A DNA stretch of 64,000 bases from the NCBI GenBank assembly GCA_964036155.1, contig OZ038423.1, positions 32,627,249 through 32,691,248 on the forward strand. The letters are read 5' to 3'. Positions 1 to 11,725 of this stretch are shown piece by piece; positions within the stretch are counted from its first letter, which is position 1; every line of letters starts with the position of its first letter. The position numbers and the translations under genes were made by a program. This DNA comes from Diploscapter coronatus (lineage: Eukaryota; Nematoda; Chromadorea; Rhabditida; Rhabditidae). The notes under the pieces are model-generated. The model saw only the letters and a program-made list of their open reading frames with translations, made no database searches and was not told the DNA's origin.

Positions 1-539
1 ATGCAGTCCGAGTTTCGGAATGGGAACTTGACCTTACAATGAGATTGAGACTGACATGGAGAGAAATGGAAACTTCCAATTGCAATTGCTGACTGATACT
101 AAATTTGCATATTAGAAGGCTTTGAAAATGCAAAAAAGGTAGAGGATTTGTAATGAATCGGCCATTAACACTCGGTTGGAGTGGAATGAGAAGGATTGTT
201 TTCTGACAACTTTCAATAAAAGTACGACTTCTCTATACTGTCACTGTATCTGTACTTTTTGTAATCTATTTCTGCTCTATTCTGCATTAGCCGGCCTATA
301 CTAGTAAGAAATAAAGATAACTAAAGCAAAACTGCCATATTCAAATTTCAACATTTTCTTCAAAGTGAATACTTTATTTGTCGAAATAGTTTCACAACTC
401 TACATACACTATTTTTTCTATATGAACTACAAGAGTTCGAGAGAATACCTGTACTCAATAATTGCATTTTTACACTGTTAGAAAAGGTTAGATACTTTTA
501 AAGAAACGAAAGACAGTGTCGAGGTTCTTCTGTTCCTTT
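1..539. other. Intergenic, no gene seen
   Basis: No splice-consistent coding exon found. Plus-strand AATAAA motifs near 216 and 309 could mark the 3' end of a gene lying to the left of the window, but no coding sequence for it is visible. A minus-strand AATAAA (TTTATT at 373-378 on plus) lies about 165 bp past the stop of the NDUFA4-like gene and is its likely poly(A) signal. Confidence 0.4.
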
Positions 540-1553
540 CTAGCGAGTGCCTCGCTTCTTGGCGGCTTCGATCATTTCGTCCTGCATTTTTCAAGTTCTC
601 GTTTTCCTAAGCTGATTTAGTTTACCTGGAGAACTTCCATGATTTCGCATCTGCGTCTCGTCTTTCCCTCGGGATCATAGACTATAGTGGGCAATTTCCA
701 GTAATTATCACGAATTTTCGTCCAATCCCAGGGAGGCAGCTTCTGACCTAAAATATACACACATGATATTCTGGCATTGAGATTCCAGATCATACTTCTA
801 TCAAGCCAAACCTCTACTTTGCCAAAGCTCCACAAGGAAAATCCGCAGAAGACGACAAACCAAACGCCCACCAAAAAGAAGAGTGGATAGACTTCGTAGG
901 CGTGACCGAGACGACGGGTCAAGAATCTGCAAGATAGGATATTTTCTCCAGATTAGGCGATATTTCTCCTACGTCATTGGCAAGTCGCCCTTCTGTGGCA
1001 CTGGCCCCTTCCATTTGGGGTCTCTCGACGGATTGCGGCTATATTCGAAATAGCCCTGAAGTCATGAAAATTGAATAACATAAACATAAATTTTGAACAA
1101 AGATTCAGAACAACAACCATCGCAAGATGAATGAAAAAGGATGAAAGAACGTAGAGGGGGGTGACATTTGAAAAACAACAAATGTGTGAAGAAAGATGAA
1201 GCAGCGCAGTTGGGCAATTTTGTGGTAAGATCACAACATGAAATAGAATGGATTTGTTTTGTTCGAGGATTTCTCGCCATTCAACTTGAACGCTGACAGC
1301 GAAATCACACAAGACTTGATTAGTAAAGTGACGAATGGGCCAATTTTTGATGATCATTTAGAGATTGCATGATTCAAGAGAATAGTTAGTGAAGGGAAAT
1401 ACTTGAAATTGGCACTTCTATCGAGCTAACCTCTTCTCCTTCAGGCTTCTTGATCTGGATTCTGGCATAGGGGACGGTTCCAGTCGCACTAGAAGCCCAT
1501 CTTCTGACCAGCAGAGTGCCGACACGGAAACGCAATGAAGGAGACAATATCAT
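540..1553 (-). CDS. NDUFA4-like mitochondrial inner-membrane protein
   Basis: Five coding exons: 1431-1553, 973-1055, 796-926, 626-747 and 540-581, giving 166 residues. The N-terminus is rich in Arg, Ser and Leu with no acidic residue in the first 35, as expected of a mitochondrial presequence. A hydrophobic segment (PLFFLVGVWFVVFCGFSLW) is followed by EVWLDRS and PPWDW. This matches the NDUFA4/NMES1 family arrangement of PLF, a membrane helix, then D-V-x-W-D-R and PW. The family consists of small membrane subunits assigned to respiratory complex IV (formerly complex I). The protein is about twice the usual length of roughly 80 residues, because of the presequence and a basic tail ending KKRGTR. 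The start is the first ATG before the presequence. Gene structure is solid; the family assignment rests on motif resemblance only. Confidence 0.6.
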
Positions 1554-4095
1554 GTTTAACGCTGAATTGGCGAATGAAGGATAAGAGTTAGAAAATTCAA
1601 ACAGGAACGAACAGACTAGCTAAGGAGAGCGCAAATGCCTATCCGGAAATCTAGAAGAGAAGCTCAGATTGGACCATTTAATGAAAGGAAGGGACCTATT
1701 AGGAAATAATATTGCAGCTATCTCAAAAATAATTATAATATTAGCTAGGAAGGTTTGAATTTTCGCCTAACCATTTCTTTTCGAAATATTGAAATATCAT
1801 TTCATGAATATCGGACGATGAAATACTAAAATCAGCATCTTTCAAAAGTTCATAAGGCTTATGATAATAAAGCTAGCTTATAAAGAAACATAAACGAATT
1901 TGCATGAACTTTCAGAAGGTTGATAAAATGTTTTAGGTTCAAAAAGATGAGAGGAAAGCGTTCTAAAAATGTCTTCCTCGCTCTGCGCACTAGCACAAAT
2001 CACCAAGCCTCGGAACGGCCTGGGCGAGGGGCGTTATTTCTAGAAAGGGGGCGGCGTTTAGAACTAAGCTCCGCCCACAATGACATTCTCCAATTCGCTC
2101 CTATTGACAAAGGATAGATGCATAAGGCATGTAGTGTCTGATATGTCACGTAAAGGCTATATCCTCATCGTTTAGAGCCTTAACGCTCTGCCCACTTACC
2201 AACGATTCGAATTTTAGGTTTGCCATTGTCACGAACTCGGCAATTCTGCAGGTGACTTCAACAAAACACAAAAACGCCACATATCGTTGGGAATTGACAA
2301 AGCGCATTAACTATAAAGGCAAATCTCCTAAGGGATATCGAAGGATTTGAAATGTTCCATTTTAGCAGTGAAGATAAAGCATTTTTAATCCTTCTCAACG
2401 CTAAAATAGCATAAAGTTAGTAGTGCACAGCAGCAAATCACATTTTCAAATTTAGAAGAAGTTCAAAGTGTTCAAAATTCAAGCATTTTTTAAACAAAAG
2501 TATATTACGAAAGATATGTTCTTTGTGGGGAAAATCAAATGAATACCGTTTTAAAAAAATCTATGAAAACGTGATAATTCAGTCAGTTTCTTTCTAAACC
2601 CTATATAACAGTACAAAAGCGCATTGCGCAGATGAATTACTATTGCATGAGAGAGAATGATTGTTCTTTGTAGCGAAAAATCAAATGACCATTATTCCTC
2701 TTCCTCTAATAAAATCCGCATTGCAGTGCGTCGGTCAAAACACAAAATGCAAGAAACGCCTAGTGTGCGTGCAAAAAACTGAAATAGTGATGGCATAAAT
2801 CACGCAGGCAACGTGGATGCATCGCATTGCACAAGCTATTCCCGAGTGAGATGCACGTAGTTTGCAACTACGCTTGCACTTCCCTTTTGTTTACTACTTT
2901 CTGCAAGACCAAAATGACCGTTCTTTGGGCGCGTTTGCATGGGTTATGGCGCTTAGACACGCGTGCCCTTTATTATAATCCAACATTAAATAAGGAGCAT
3001 CGTACAATTATACAATTTAATTTGTATTTTTCTAGTCTTTTCACTTCCTATTTTTAATATTGCATAGAATGTGAGAGAAGAACGCTAAAGAGAAATAACG
3101 CCAGGCCCATGAATACTCTCCACTTCAAATTTCAAAATGACGAATATTTGAATAAAAATTTTCTGCCATAAAATTTGCAGACCATTTTTATTTAGGGCCT
3201 GAAAATTCATCCAGAAAACGCCCTTCTCTCAATTTTAGTAGATGAGGTGGGTGATCAAGCTAAACTAAACTTTGTGAGGGTTAACTTTTTCGTATTTTTA
3301 GTAAAACTTTAACTTTATTCATTTCCATAAATTTCAGGAAAAAGGGAAAATTCTAGGTAACAACGCGAAACTTTTAGGTAAAGATCACGATGAAACAATC
3401 ATCAAAGAAAAAAAATAAATATAAAAAATAATAATAATAATTTAGTTAGGCAAAAATTGTGTGTGAAATATCGTTTGATAAGAAACTCGTAATTTTCGTC
3501 AAAATCTTAACCGAGTTTTATGAGTCGTGTATCAAATAAAGGGGCGGGGATTTTCGAGTAGAAAAATTCCAAGAAAAGGGAAAACGAAGATACTAAAGTT
3601 TTGGAACGTTTTTGAAGAAAAAGCATAAATGCACATGCATTGAAATTATTTTTTGCTGGATTGGTGGGGGTTATTGAGCTAAAGGGTAGGAAAACAATAA
3701 TTATTCCAAATTTTTAGGGATATAAAAGTCGCACGTCTACCGTATTCAAAATACACTTAATTTCAAGCTTATATCGAAGCCATACTTCTCATTAAAATTA
3801 ATAAGGGGAATGTGGTCACTATCATTTAAATTTAGGTATATTTCAGATATATTCGAATTTACGAGTCCCTTTTCCAAGGTTATTTTAGCTCAAATTATTT
3901 TGTTTGAGAATTTTGAGTAATGTTTTCCGGTAATTTCTATATGGCGAGACCTATAGTTAAGGATAGAGACGAGGCATAAAAAGGTAAGATGAAATGGTGT
4001 GGGAAAAGGTAGGTCTTGTTATGTCGTCCATATAGCCCTTGCCGTTTTCCTGCTCAATCAACCGATCTCATTCAGAGTGTGAATTATTCGTGTGT
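1554..4095. other. Intergenic, 2.5 kb, AT-rich
   Basis: No coding exon with plausible splice signals found on either strand. It holds the promoter region of the NDUFA4-like gene, the 3' flank of TFIIS and one copy of a dispersed inverted-repeat element (3938-4035). Short ORFs here look like chance. Confidence 0.4.
3938..4035. mobile_element. MITE-like element, family B copy 1
   Basis: A 98-bp element whose ends are imperfect inverted repeats: CTATATGGCGAGACCTA at the left, and TAGGTCTTG...CCATATAG at the right. The interior (TAGTTAAGGATAGAGA, then GAAATGGTGTGGGA) recurs in an SND1 intron at 21383-21481. It lies in the 3' flank of TFIIS. No coding capacity. Confidence 0.65.
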
Positions 4096-6587
4096 CTAAC
4101 AGAACTTCCATCTGTTTCCGCACTCGAGGCAGAAGACGAATGTGGTCATGGGCTCGTCCGAGGAGCGCGTCTGCAGCTGCGTGTATGTGCAGTTCTTCTT
4201 GCCGCACTTGCCGCATTTGAACATTTCCGATGGAGTGCCTGTTTGATTAAAATTCTCATTTTGGGTACTTTTTTGATCGTCAGAACTATGTTCTGCTGAA
4301 ATTTTTCAATTTCAATGAAAGAAAGTAAAAGAACTCGCGTATCTTTTAGATTACAGACTTAAAAAATAGGAATAAATTGATTTCCGAAGAACCAGCGTAT
4401 TTTTGGCTCGGGATTTTTCAAAAAGTCGTTTTCTTTGATATGAGATTTTTGGACTGTTGTTTGCTGTCGTTGTTGTGACTAGATGACAGACAACAAACGA
4501 ACAAGTCTGTCATCCAACGACAAACGAGTTCCTATTTTACCCTGCTGGACGCTCATCTGGTGCTCGAGGATGGCTTCCTTGTTGAACTTGTCACGCATCT
4601 GAAAATCGTCATTTTCAATTTCGGATTTATTTTCAAGTTTAGCATTTTGTATTTTACCTGACGAATTTCATCGGAAGCCATTTCTTCGGAAGTCATCACA
4701 GCGAACGTCTCGGCCTTGACGACACCAGTCAGCACGTTCTCTCTGAAAATTGTAACATATTTTAAAATAAGATTTTGAAAACTTGAATTTTTTTCCAATT
4801 GTCATTTTTTAAATTAGAAAATCGATAATATCTTTTATTTTCGTCCATTTTTCTAGACTGTGTATCTTTGAAAATTTTCAAAACATTTTTTTTCAAATTT
4901 ATTATTTTTCATTTTTTCTACCTGAGAGCCGGATTCTTCTTGTCGCGCAGGTTGAAAACGCGGGAGCGCAGTGCCGCTTTATACTTGTCGCCAGTCCCTT
5001 TGTGCGCCTGAAATTTTTTTTTTGAAAATGTATGCATTTTATCCCAAAATGCATTCATTTTTCTGGGCTGAAGGTGATTTGTACCAAAATTGTAGGGCTT
5101 ACCTTGTAAATTTCGGTACAAACTAGCCTTCTTGTGGTACAAATCGCCCCTTCAACCCAATTTTTCATTGTTTGAAATATCGTGAATTTTCTCTTCTTCT
5201 TTTTTCGAAATTACCGTAAAGAGTTTCTCTTCGATTTTAACAGCCAGCTCCTCAGGATCGAGCGTTCCATTGGGCAGGTCCGCGTAGCGCAGCGCGTTGA
5301 GAATCATTTCCGCGGACTTGGAGCGGACCGAATCATTTGCCAAGTGGCTGGGTGGGAAGCCACCCGAGTAGGTTCGCTAAATGTCAAACCTTTCGTCTTC
5401 TTTTGCTCCAATCCTATTTTCGGGAATTTCAAAATAATACATGCCGAATGGCAGGATTTTGATTCAAGGGAGCAGAGCAGAAATCAAATTTTGGATTCTC
5501 AGAAAGGTAGGCTCTTCTCGATTTTTTAAATTCAGAATTAAGTTTAACCCCAAACGAGTTTTTAATCAGATACCTGCACAAGCGCAGCGACCGCAGCGTC
5601 GGATGCGGATTCGCGCGAGTCGGATGAAGTTACAGTGGCTGGAGAAGCGGCTTTGACAGGTTCCTTGATAGTGCCGTTCGCAGACGGTTTGGAAGAAGAG
5701 GGCTGAAGCTTGAAAGTGTTTTCTTTAAAACTATATTCTTTCTTGTAAAAATCATTTCCAAAAAGAAAAAAACTAGAGAAAACTACGATTTTTATAGGGA
5801 CTTGGCAGAAAGTCTGTTGGTTTTTCCCGAACCTTCGACCCATTTTTTTCGTCCTTGGTGTCGAGCATGGATTTCCACTCGCGAATCAGCTGCTTGGCGC
5901 GTTTCGCGACTTTCTCGTCGCTGACCGCCTTCCGGAAATTGTTCAGTTTCATGCCGATTTGCGTCTTCTGTAATTTCAAAGAGCGCTTTCTTGCGACTTG
6001 CTCCACAACGAACTAGACGTTGCAAATTTTCGCACCCGCGGGTGTCCGTATGAATGAGACAACGACTTATCGAGAGAGGAAAAGAGCATGTCTTCTTTCT
6101 GTCCTTCGAAAAGACGTACTATTTCATTCATGCGGGCATCCGCGAGTAAAAATTTGCAAGTCTGGGACGAACCATGAGAATGTCGATATTGATCGGTAGA
6201 TTGGCTAGTGCGTCCAGCAATTCGAGTGCGCCATCGCTCTGGAATTTTGGTGATTTTCAGCTCCTTGCATATCCCATCCCTTTTCCTTTCTATCCGATAT
6301 TTTCCAGAAAGAGGGTGAAAACTACAGCGAGGTCTGATTTTATTCCAAAATTTTCTTGAACAGACAAACATACCAAGGGCAGAAAAATTTATTGGAAAGA
6401 TCTTTTCATTTTTTAACTTTACTTGCACGCATATTCTAGAATTTTCTGGAATGTTCTTGATTTTCATGTTTCAGAAGAATTCAAAGAATTTCTCGATTTT
6501 CTGCACCCGTACCGGTTTGGATCCGTTGGTGATTTTGTCGAGCTTCTTGCCGATGGAGAGCACGTCGTCCTCGCACGCAGCAGACAT
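4096..6587 (-). CDS. Transcription elongation factor TFIIS
   Basis: Stimulates RNA cleavage by backtracked RNA polymerase II in the nucleus. Nine coding exons: 6513-6587, 6173-6238, 5833-5967, 5574-5702, 5215-5376, 4922-5007, 4658-4742, 4541-4598 and 4096-4238. They give 312 residues, normal for the family. Residues 1-92 are the N-terminal LW domain ([20 protein letters not shown]), followed by a Ser/Ala-rich linker (93-135). The central polymerase-binding domain (about 136-265) includes [19 protein letters not shown]. The C-terminal zinc ribbon (267-312) has C274, C277, C302 and C305 and the catalytic D293-E294 pair within [10 protein letters not shown]. The start follows a short leader, and the ORF is closed by TAG after the typical GNRWKFC end. 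Introns 2, 5 and 8 each carry an inverted-repeat element. Confidence 0.97.
4453..4528. repeat. Nested palindrome in TFIIS intron 8
   Basis: The outer arms GTTTGCTGTCGTTG and CAACGACAAAC are near-inverted copies. Inside them TGACAGAC and GTCTGTCA form a second perfect inverted pair. It ends 13 bp before the exon 8 donor. No second copy seen in the window. Confidence 0.6.
5065..5158. mobile_element. MITE-like element in TFIIS intron 5
   Basis: The left arm GGGCTGAAGGTGATTTGTAC and the right arm GTACAAATCGCCCCTTCAAC are inverted copies with small differences, about 22 bp each. The interior also contains GGTACAAACTAG, so several hairpins are possible. It fills nearly half of the intron between exons 5 and 6. 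Confidence 0.6.
6015..6163. mobile_element. MITE-like element, family A copy in TFIIS intron 2
   Basis: Inverted ends: AGACGTTGCAAATTTTCGC at the left, and AAAAATTTGCAAGTCT at the right. The core, GAGAGAGGAAAAGAGCATG followed by CTTTCTGTCCTTCGAAAAGA, closely matches the element in SND1 intron 21 (18161-18296). The ends have diverged from other copies. Confidence 0.65.
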
Positions 6588-7314
6588 CGTTAGACCCTAA
6601 ATGGAATGTCTGGGCTGGGCCAAGCAAGAGAATTTCTGAAATCACGGAAATGTTGCAGAAATTACGAGAAAAACGAAAAAGCGCAAGAAACGGAATCGAC
6701 GAAGAAGGGAATTTTTATGAGTTTCAAGCAAATTTGTATTTTGAGGAGTAGGAGATTTCTGAAGGGAAGAAAACTTCGAAAAAGTAAGGAGAAAATGAAG
6801 GAATTTCAAGAAATTTGGAGATTTAAAAATGAATGAATGAAGCAGAGAAATGCCAGTGAATTTTTAACGTTTCAAGCATTTTCCAAAAGAAGGCATTTCT
6901 GCACGACAAGAGTATATTCGGAAGAAGGGAAAACGCGGATCACGAGGAAAAAATGAAAAGTTCACGGAAAATCGAAACAAAAAAAAGCAAATCGGTTTCA
7001 GCGGAAAATAGCAGCGACTTGCCAAGATACGAGGATAAAAGTCGCGTGAAGAGAGAAAGAAAGTGATCTCTGTCTTGGGAGGGAAGAGTTAGAAAGAGCG
7101 GAAGGTTTGAAAGTGTTATTTTGAAGCCATTTCAAATCATTTTATCTTATCTCTGAGCTACTGTAGTCAATCTAGAAAATGTTCACTTTCTGTTTGTTTT
7201 GAAATCTAGTTACGTTAGGTTTGCCATTTTCTGGACTGCTGTAGCGAATCTTGAAATCTTCAGTTTGAATAGTATGTCTTTATTCTTCAAATACTGTAAT
7301 AATTTAAATTTATA
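6588..7314. other. Intergenic between WASHC4 and TFIIS
   Basis: 727 bp holding the 3' flank of WASHC4 and the promoter region of TFIIS. No coding exon was found; a purine-rich ORF at 6606-6836 has no splice or family support. Confidence 0.4.
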
Positions 7315-10300
7315 TTATACAAGGCCCGTTTCTTCTTCAGTAAATAATAAAAGGGATGAGGAAAGACAAAGCGACAACTGTCTATATTCTTTGATGCTCG
7401 CTTCCAAACGACTTCTTCTCAACTTGGCAATTCCGTCCAAATCTTCTCCCAACACGGAGAGTTCAGTGTTGAATTTCCTAAAGGTTCGGAAACTTCAGAT
7501 GGAACTTCAAATTTTCCTTACATCTCTAATGATTTGAACCAATTCAATGAAGTGAATTCTGAAGCCGCCTCCAAAACGCTTATCAGGAAGGCAATACCAA
7601 CGGCAAAACCATCGTCCACAAAAGCAGAAGAACCAATTCTTTTATCCAATCTTCAAAAATATTGGTTGGAGATGAGAATTGAAAAGACCCACCTGTCCCT
7701 ACAGCTGAGCATGTGTTCTGCGAAATTAATCGTCAGAGGCGGAGCGAGAACATAGAACAGTTTCAGTTGTTCTCCACTCTGTTCACGAATCGCTGTTCGG
7801 AACACATTGACGAATAGCTAGAAGAGAAGAAGAAACTTTATCGCTGACTTGACAGAATTAATTACCGATAGAAAATGCCTGGCAGAAGTTGTCTGTTCAT
7901 TCCTGATGAGTCCCAGAATGTCAGCATGGATGGCTTCTTGGTCGACCCAACCGAACTCATCCTGCTCTTCATATCTACGATGACTGCTCTTCTGGGCAGC
8001 AGCCGCACATGCCATAGCTCTGGCGTATCCCAGAGCGTTGCCGATTTCCGTGATCACCTGCCGAAGTTTATCCATGAACGATGCTTCCTCTCCATCCGAC
8101 AGCTTGGCAATCGCCTTGTTGAACTTCTCCGCCCTCTTGTAGGGATACTGAAGCTTGATGGAGTCCTTGTTCTCTTCGAAGTAACGAGCGTCCCTCTGCA
8201 GTTGGGCATGAATGTGCTCATCCATCATGAATTGCTGCAGAACGAGGAATTTGCTCCTCAAAAACTGATACACCACGTTCAAGGTCGTGTGTAGAAGTCC
8301 GATTCCGTGAATGTGCAGGGCGATGGAGACGTTTTCGTGGGACAGGACGAGAAGGGACTTGTCGCTAGTATTTCTGTGCTCGAAGAACAGCTGCATACTG
8401 TGACAGTAGTTGAATCTCGAGGTGAATTGCTTGATGTTCCTCATCACATCAACTGGGCTGAAGCCCTCGTGGAATGAGTGCTGAGGGAGGTGGCCATCGA
8501 CAAGATCGAGACCGAATTTGTGCAATGCAAGATCCGCCATTTTGCAGTAGGACTCCCTATCTGACAGAGCAACACAACTCATGTTGTAGAAGTTCTTCTG
8601 GAATGTAATATTAAAAAAGACGAAGCCTCGAAAAGGTTACCTGAAGACATCGCTCAAGGAACTCTTTGATATCGATGATCATATCATCAATCCGTAAATA
8701 CCGCATTTTGGTGAGTCTTTGACAAAATGCTTCCACTTCGGAAGAAGCTTTGTCTCTGGAAATTATGTTCTGAAGAAAGAAGTAGAGGAAATTCACCTTT
8801 CATCGACTTTCAGATGTTTGTGAGTCAGAATTCTCAAATCGTTCTCGACGATGGAATGGAGGGGTGACAATAGGAACTGCTTTATCGTTTCATAAACCCA
8901 GTTTAGGAACTGAAGCTTCAAGAATCTTTTGAAGATAAAGCAAGAAGCTGACCTGATCGGTGTTTACATTTGCCCTCTTCAGAAGTTGGCAGCAGTCAGT
9001 CAAGGCAGAGTTTATCGCTTGAATCGACTCATGCGAATAACAGAACTCTGCACTCGTTCTCCAATACAGCGATATCACGGGCAAATGATACAGAAGGAAT
9101 GAGCAGTCCGTCACTCTTCAAATAAATTAATTCAAAACTAAATTCCAAGAATCCTACCTCTGCGTCAAGTTCCGTATGTTCGTGACGGATCTAATTCGAT
9201 TCAGTAGCGTGTTCAATTCCAGAACATCGTCTTTCTCCATGTGCTTTTCGAATTGTGCTAGTCCAAGAGAAACGTAAACTGCAGTAACTCTAGGAGGTGT
9301 AGCTGTTTGCAATAGGATCCGCATAGCAGCGTTGATCATCGTCCAGGAGTTCTGGAATTGAATATATATTTCGAAATTCTCAAGTTTTTGAGGCTTCAGA
9401 AGTCCTGCCTGCTCTTTAGCCATTGGAGTTCTCAGTTTCTCTAGCAGATTTATGGAATGGCATCTCCACTGCTGCGAGGCCATCGAGACACACTCCGAGA
9501 GAAACTCCCAGTGAGTCGAAAACGATAGCGACAAATTCTGCAGAAGATCTTTAATTTTGTTGAAAATGATCGTTAATCACCTTAACAGTTTGAATCAGCG
9601 AGAAAATCTGCGTGGAATGCGTTTTGGAAATTCTATCTTCCAGGAGAAGAGAAAGTGCAGATTTGATGAGTCTTGTCAGAGTGTCGGAATGCTGGATTCC
9701 CTTCAAGAAGACGTCAACAGAAGTTAGTGCAGATGAAGCGGATGGGGTTTGTGGAAGGGCTAAAAAATAACTTGAATATCGCAATATGAAAACTTCGAAA
9801 TCTTGGAAGATATCCTACAGTTCAAATTGATCGCCCATTCATTGGCCAGTTGTTCAACTCCAATCGCTTCCTGAAGCAGCGCAGGCAGAGACATCTTCTC
9901 TCTCGCCGTTTGCACGATCCCAATAGACTTCTTGTCGACTAATCCGGAAATCTCCGGAATTTCATGAAGAAGAAATAGCCCCGGAATGAAGGTAATATCA
10001 CCTAAAATGACTTCTTTTCCCGGCAAGTTTTCAATTCAAACTAACCAATCAAGTTGAAAGAAACGATCTTCTTATGGCTGGTCCAAATCGTTTTTATCAT
10101 TTTCTTATCAGGCTTCGCAAAGTGTAGGTGATAGAATACTGATAGAAGTGTGCAGGATATGAGTTCACGTTTATTGATACTTTCCGTAGCACCCGCGAAC
10201 CGATACCATTTATCGAACAGAGAAAGTACTGTGTTCTAAAGTTTTTTTTTTTTAAACTCTCAAATCATACAGAATACTGCAGAAAAGAAAAATTTCGTAA

Positions 10301-11498
10301 ACTCTTTGCACTATATGACTTCGAATTAAAAAAATCAATGTTACCTTCAAATGATTCGCGAAACTCAGATCGTCATCGAGATCTCCGTAGGACTGCTCAT
10401 AGCAGTTCCTCAGACAATTACCCGACAAAATCTGAGCGTCGATTTGCGTTAACTGCACTATGAGAGGTCGAAGTTGTTCCGCAGTTACTCCTAGCATTGC
10501 CGGGTTGTATTCTGTCGAGCACATCGACCTGAAATCTTGTCTTAGTTGATTTTTTAAATCGAAGATCCGGTCCTAGATTTTCAGCCTCACTTGAAATACT
10601 GTTGCCAGTGCTGCTTGAGAATAGGTCGATTTCGAATTATTTCGTCGATGCTCATGAAAACCGCGAGTAGATCTCCGAGACATCGCCAAATCGGAATCAG
10701 ACTGCATTCGTTCGGGCAATTAGGGATAATTCTGAAAGGAAGCGGAAGATTGAAAAGTTCAAGAAAACAGATTAAAGGATTCACGAGTCGCCAAAAGAAA
10801 AAATGAACATGTGAAGAACAAAAGATATGAAAAATTCACGGAAAATAAAAAGAAAAACGTAAAACGTACTTCATAGAGTGAAATTCCCGTAGTTGCAGTA
10901 GCAAATTTCTGAATACGTGGGAAACTTGGGAGAGAAAATTCGAGGTCTTTATCAGCGAGGGCAATAGCTTAGAAATCCCTTTTAGAGGAGGTTCATCTTC
11001 GACGTTAGAAATATTCGGAATACCATATAAAAGTAGTGAATGATAGTGTTCTTCTTGGGCTTCCTAAGGATTAAAAAAATTAATGTTCAAAGTTACTTCA
11101 TAAGGAGCTTACTCTAACTAGTTTCTCGGTTTCCCAAGCCAAACCCGTCAAAATCTGCAGTGAAGCAGATAGGCCTGAAGGCGCTAGCGCCAAATTCGAA
11201 ATATCCAACTCGTATTTGCATGAATCCTAGAATTTTTGGTATTTCTCTAATGATAATTAGGGGAAAAACCTCAGAGAAACACTTGATAAACTTGTCATCA
11301 TTTTCAGCGATGTCAAGCTTATCGATGAGTTTTTGTAGACGCTGAATAACTTGGTCTCTAGCTCGGTCTGAATTTTTAATTTCGATTTCTGATCAGGTTA
11401 TTTTTTCCATAATCAAGCCCATTTTCCTCCCAAAATTGAGAAGAATATTTCTAGACCTCAAAAACTATTCCTAACATACCTGCTTTGCTCCTATCCAT
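7315..11498 (-). CDS. WASH complex subunit 4 (SWIP/KIAA1033 homologue)
   Basis: A core subunit of the WASH complex, which activates Arp2/3-driven actin branching on endosomes. Seventeen coding exons: 11480-11498, 11270-11367, 11119-11226, 10870-11063, 10591-10731, 10345-10528, 10046-10235, 9819-10001, 9581-9759, 9158-9537, 8953-9115, 8797-8909, 8641-8755, 7866-8597, 7693-7817, 7522-7650 and 7315-7477. They give 1071 residues against about 1170 in vertebrates. The strongest family match is the long exon 14 (residues 690-933), with HIHGIGLLHTTLNVVYQFLR, QFMMDEHI, YPYKRAEKFNKAI and ITEIGNALGYARAM. It is followed by VLAPPLTINFAEHMLSC and FVDDGFAVGIAFL. The start codon sits 228 bp after the TSR1 stop, with a candidate acceptor (ATCTCAG) about 35 bp upstream, so it may be the downstream gene of an operon. 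Mostly helical; no membrane segment. Confidence 0.93.
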
Positions 11499-11725
11499 TG
11501 TTCCGGCTCATTGACTCTGACTGAATTCCTGAGATTTCAAAAATTGGCAGATGATTTTCCGATCAATAACTTCCGATATCAGTTGGTTTAGAACCAATTA
11601 TTATCCTTCAAAAATCTCTAGTTTCCAAAGATAACATTTATTCCAACAACTAACAACAATCGACTAAAATTTTCAACAAGTTTGATAAAATTTTAAGTCG
11701 GCAACAAAATGAAGGAGGAAATAAT

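Noticed and set aside
4039..4299. Plus-strand ORF of 86 codons.
   Set aside because: It is the antisense shadow of the TFIIS zinc-ribbon exon.
7875..8294. Plus-strand ORF of 139 codons.
   Set aside because: It is antisense to the long, family-conserved WASHC4 exon 14.
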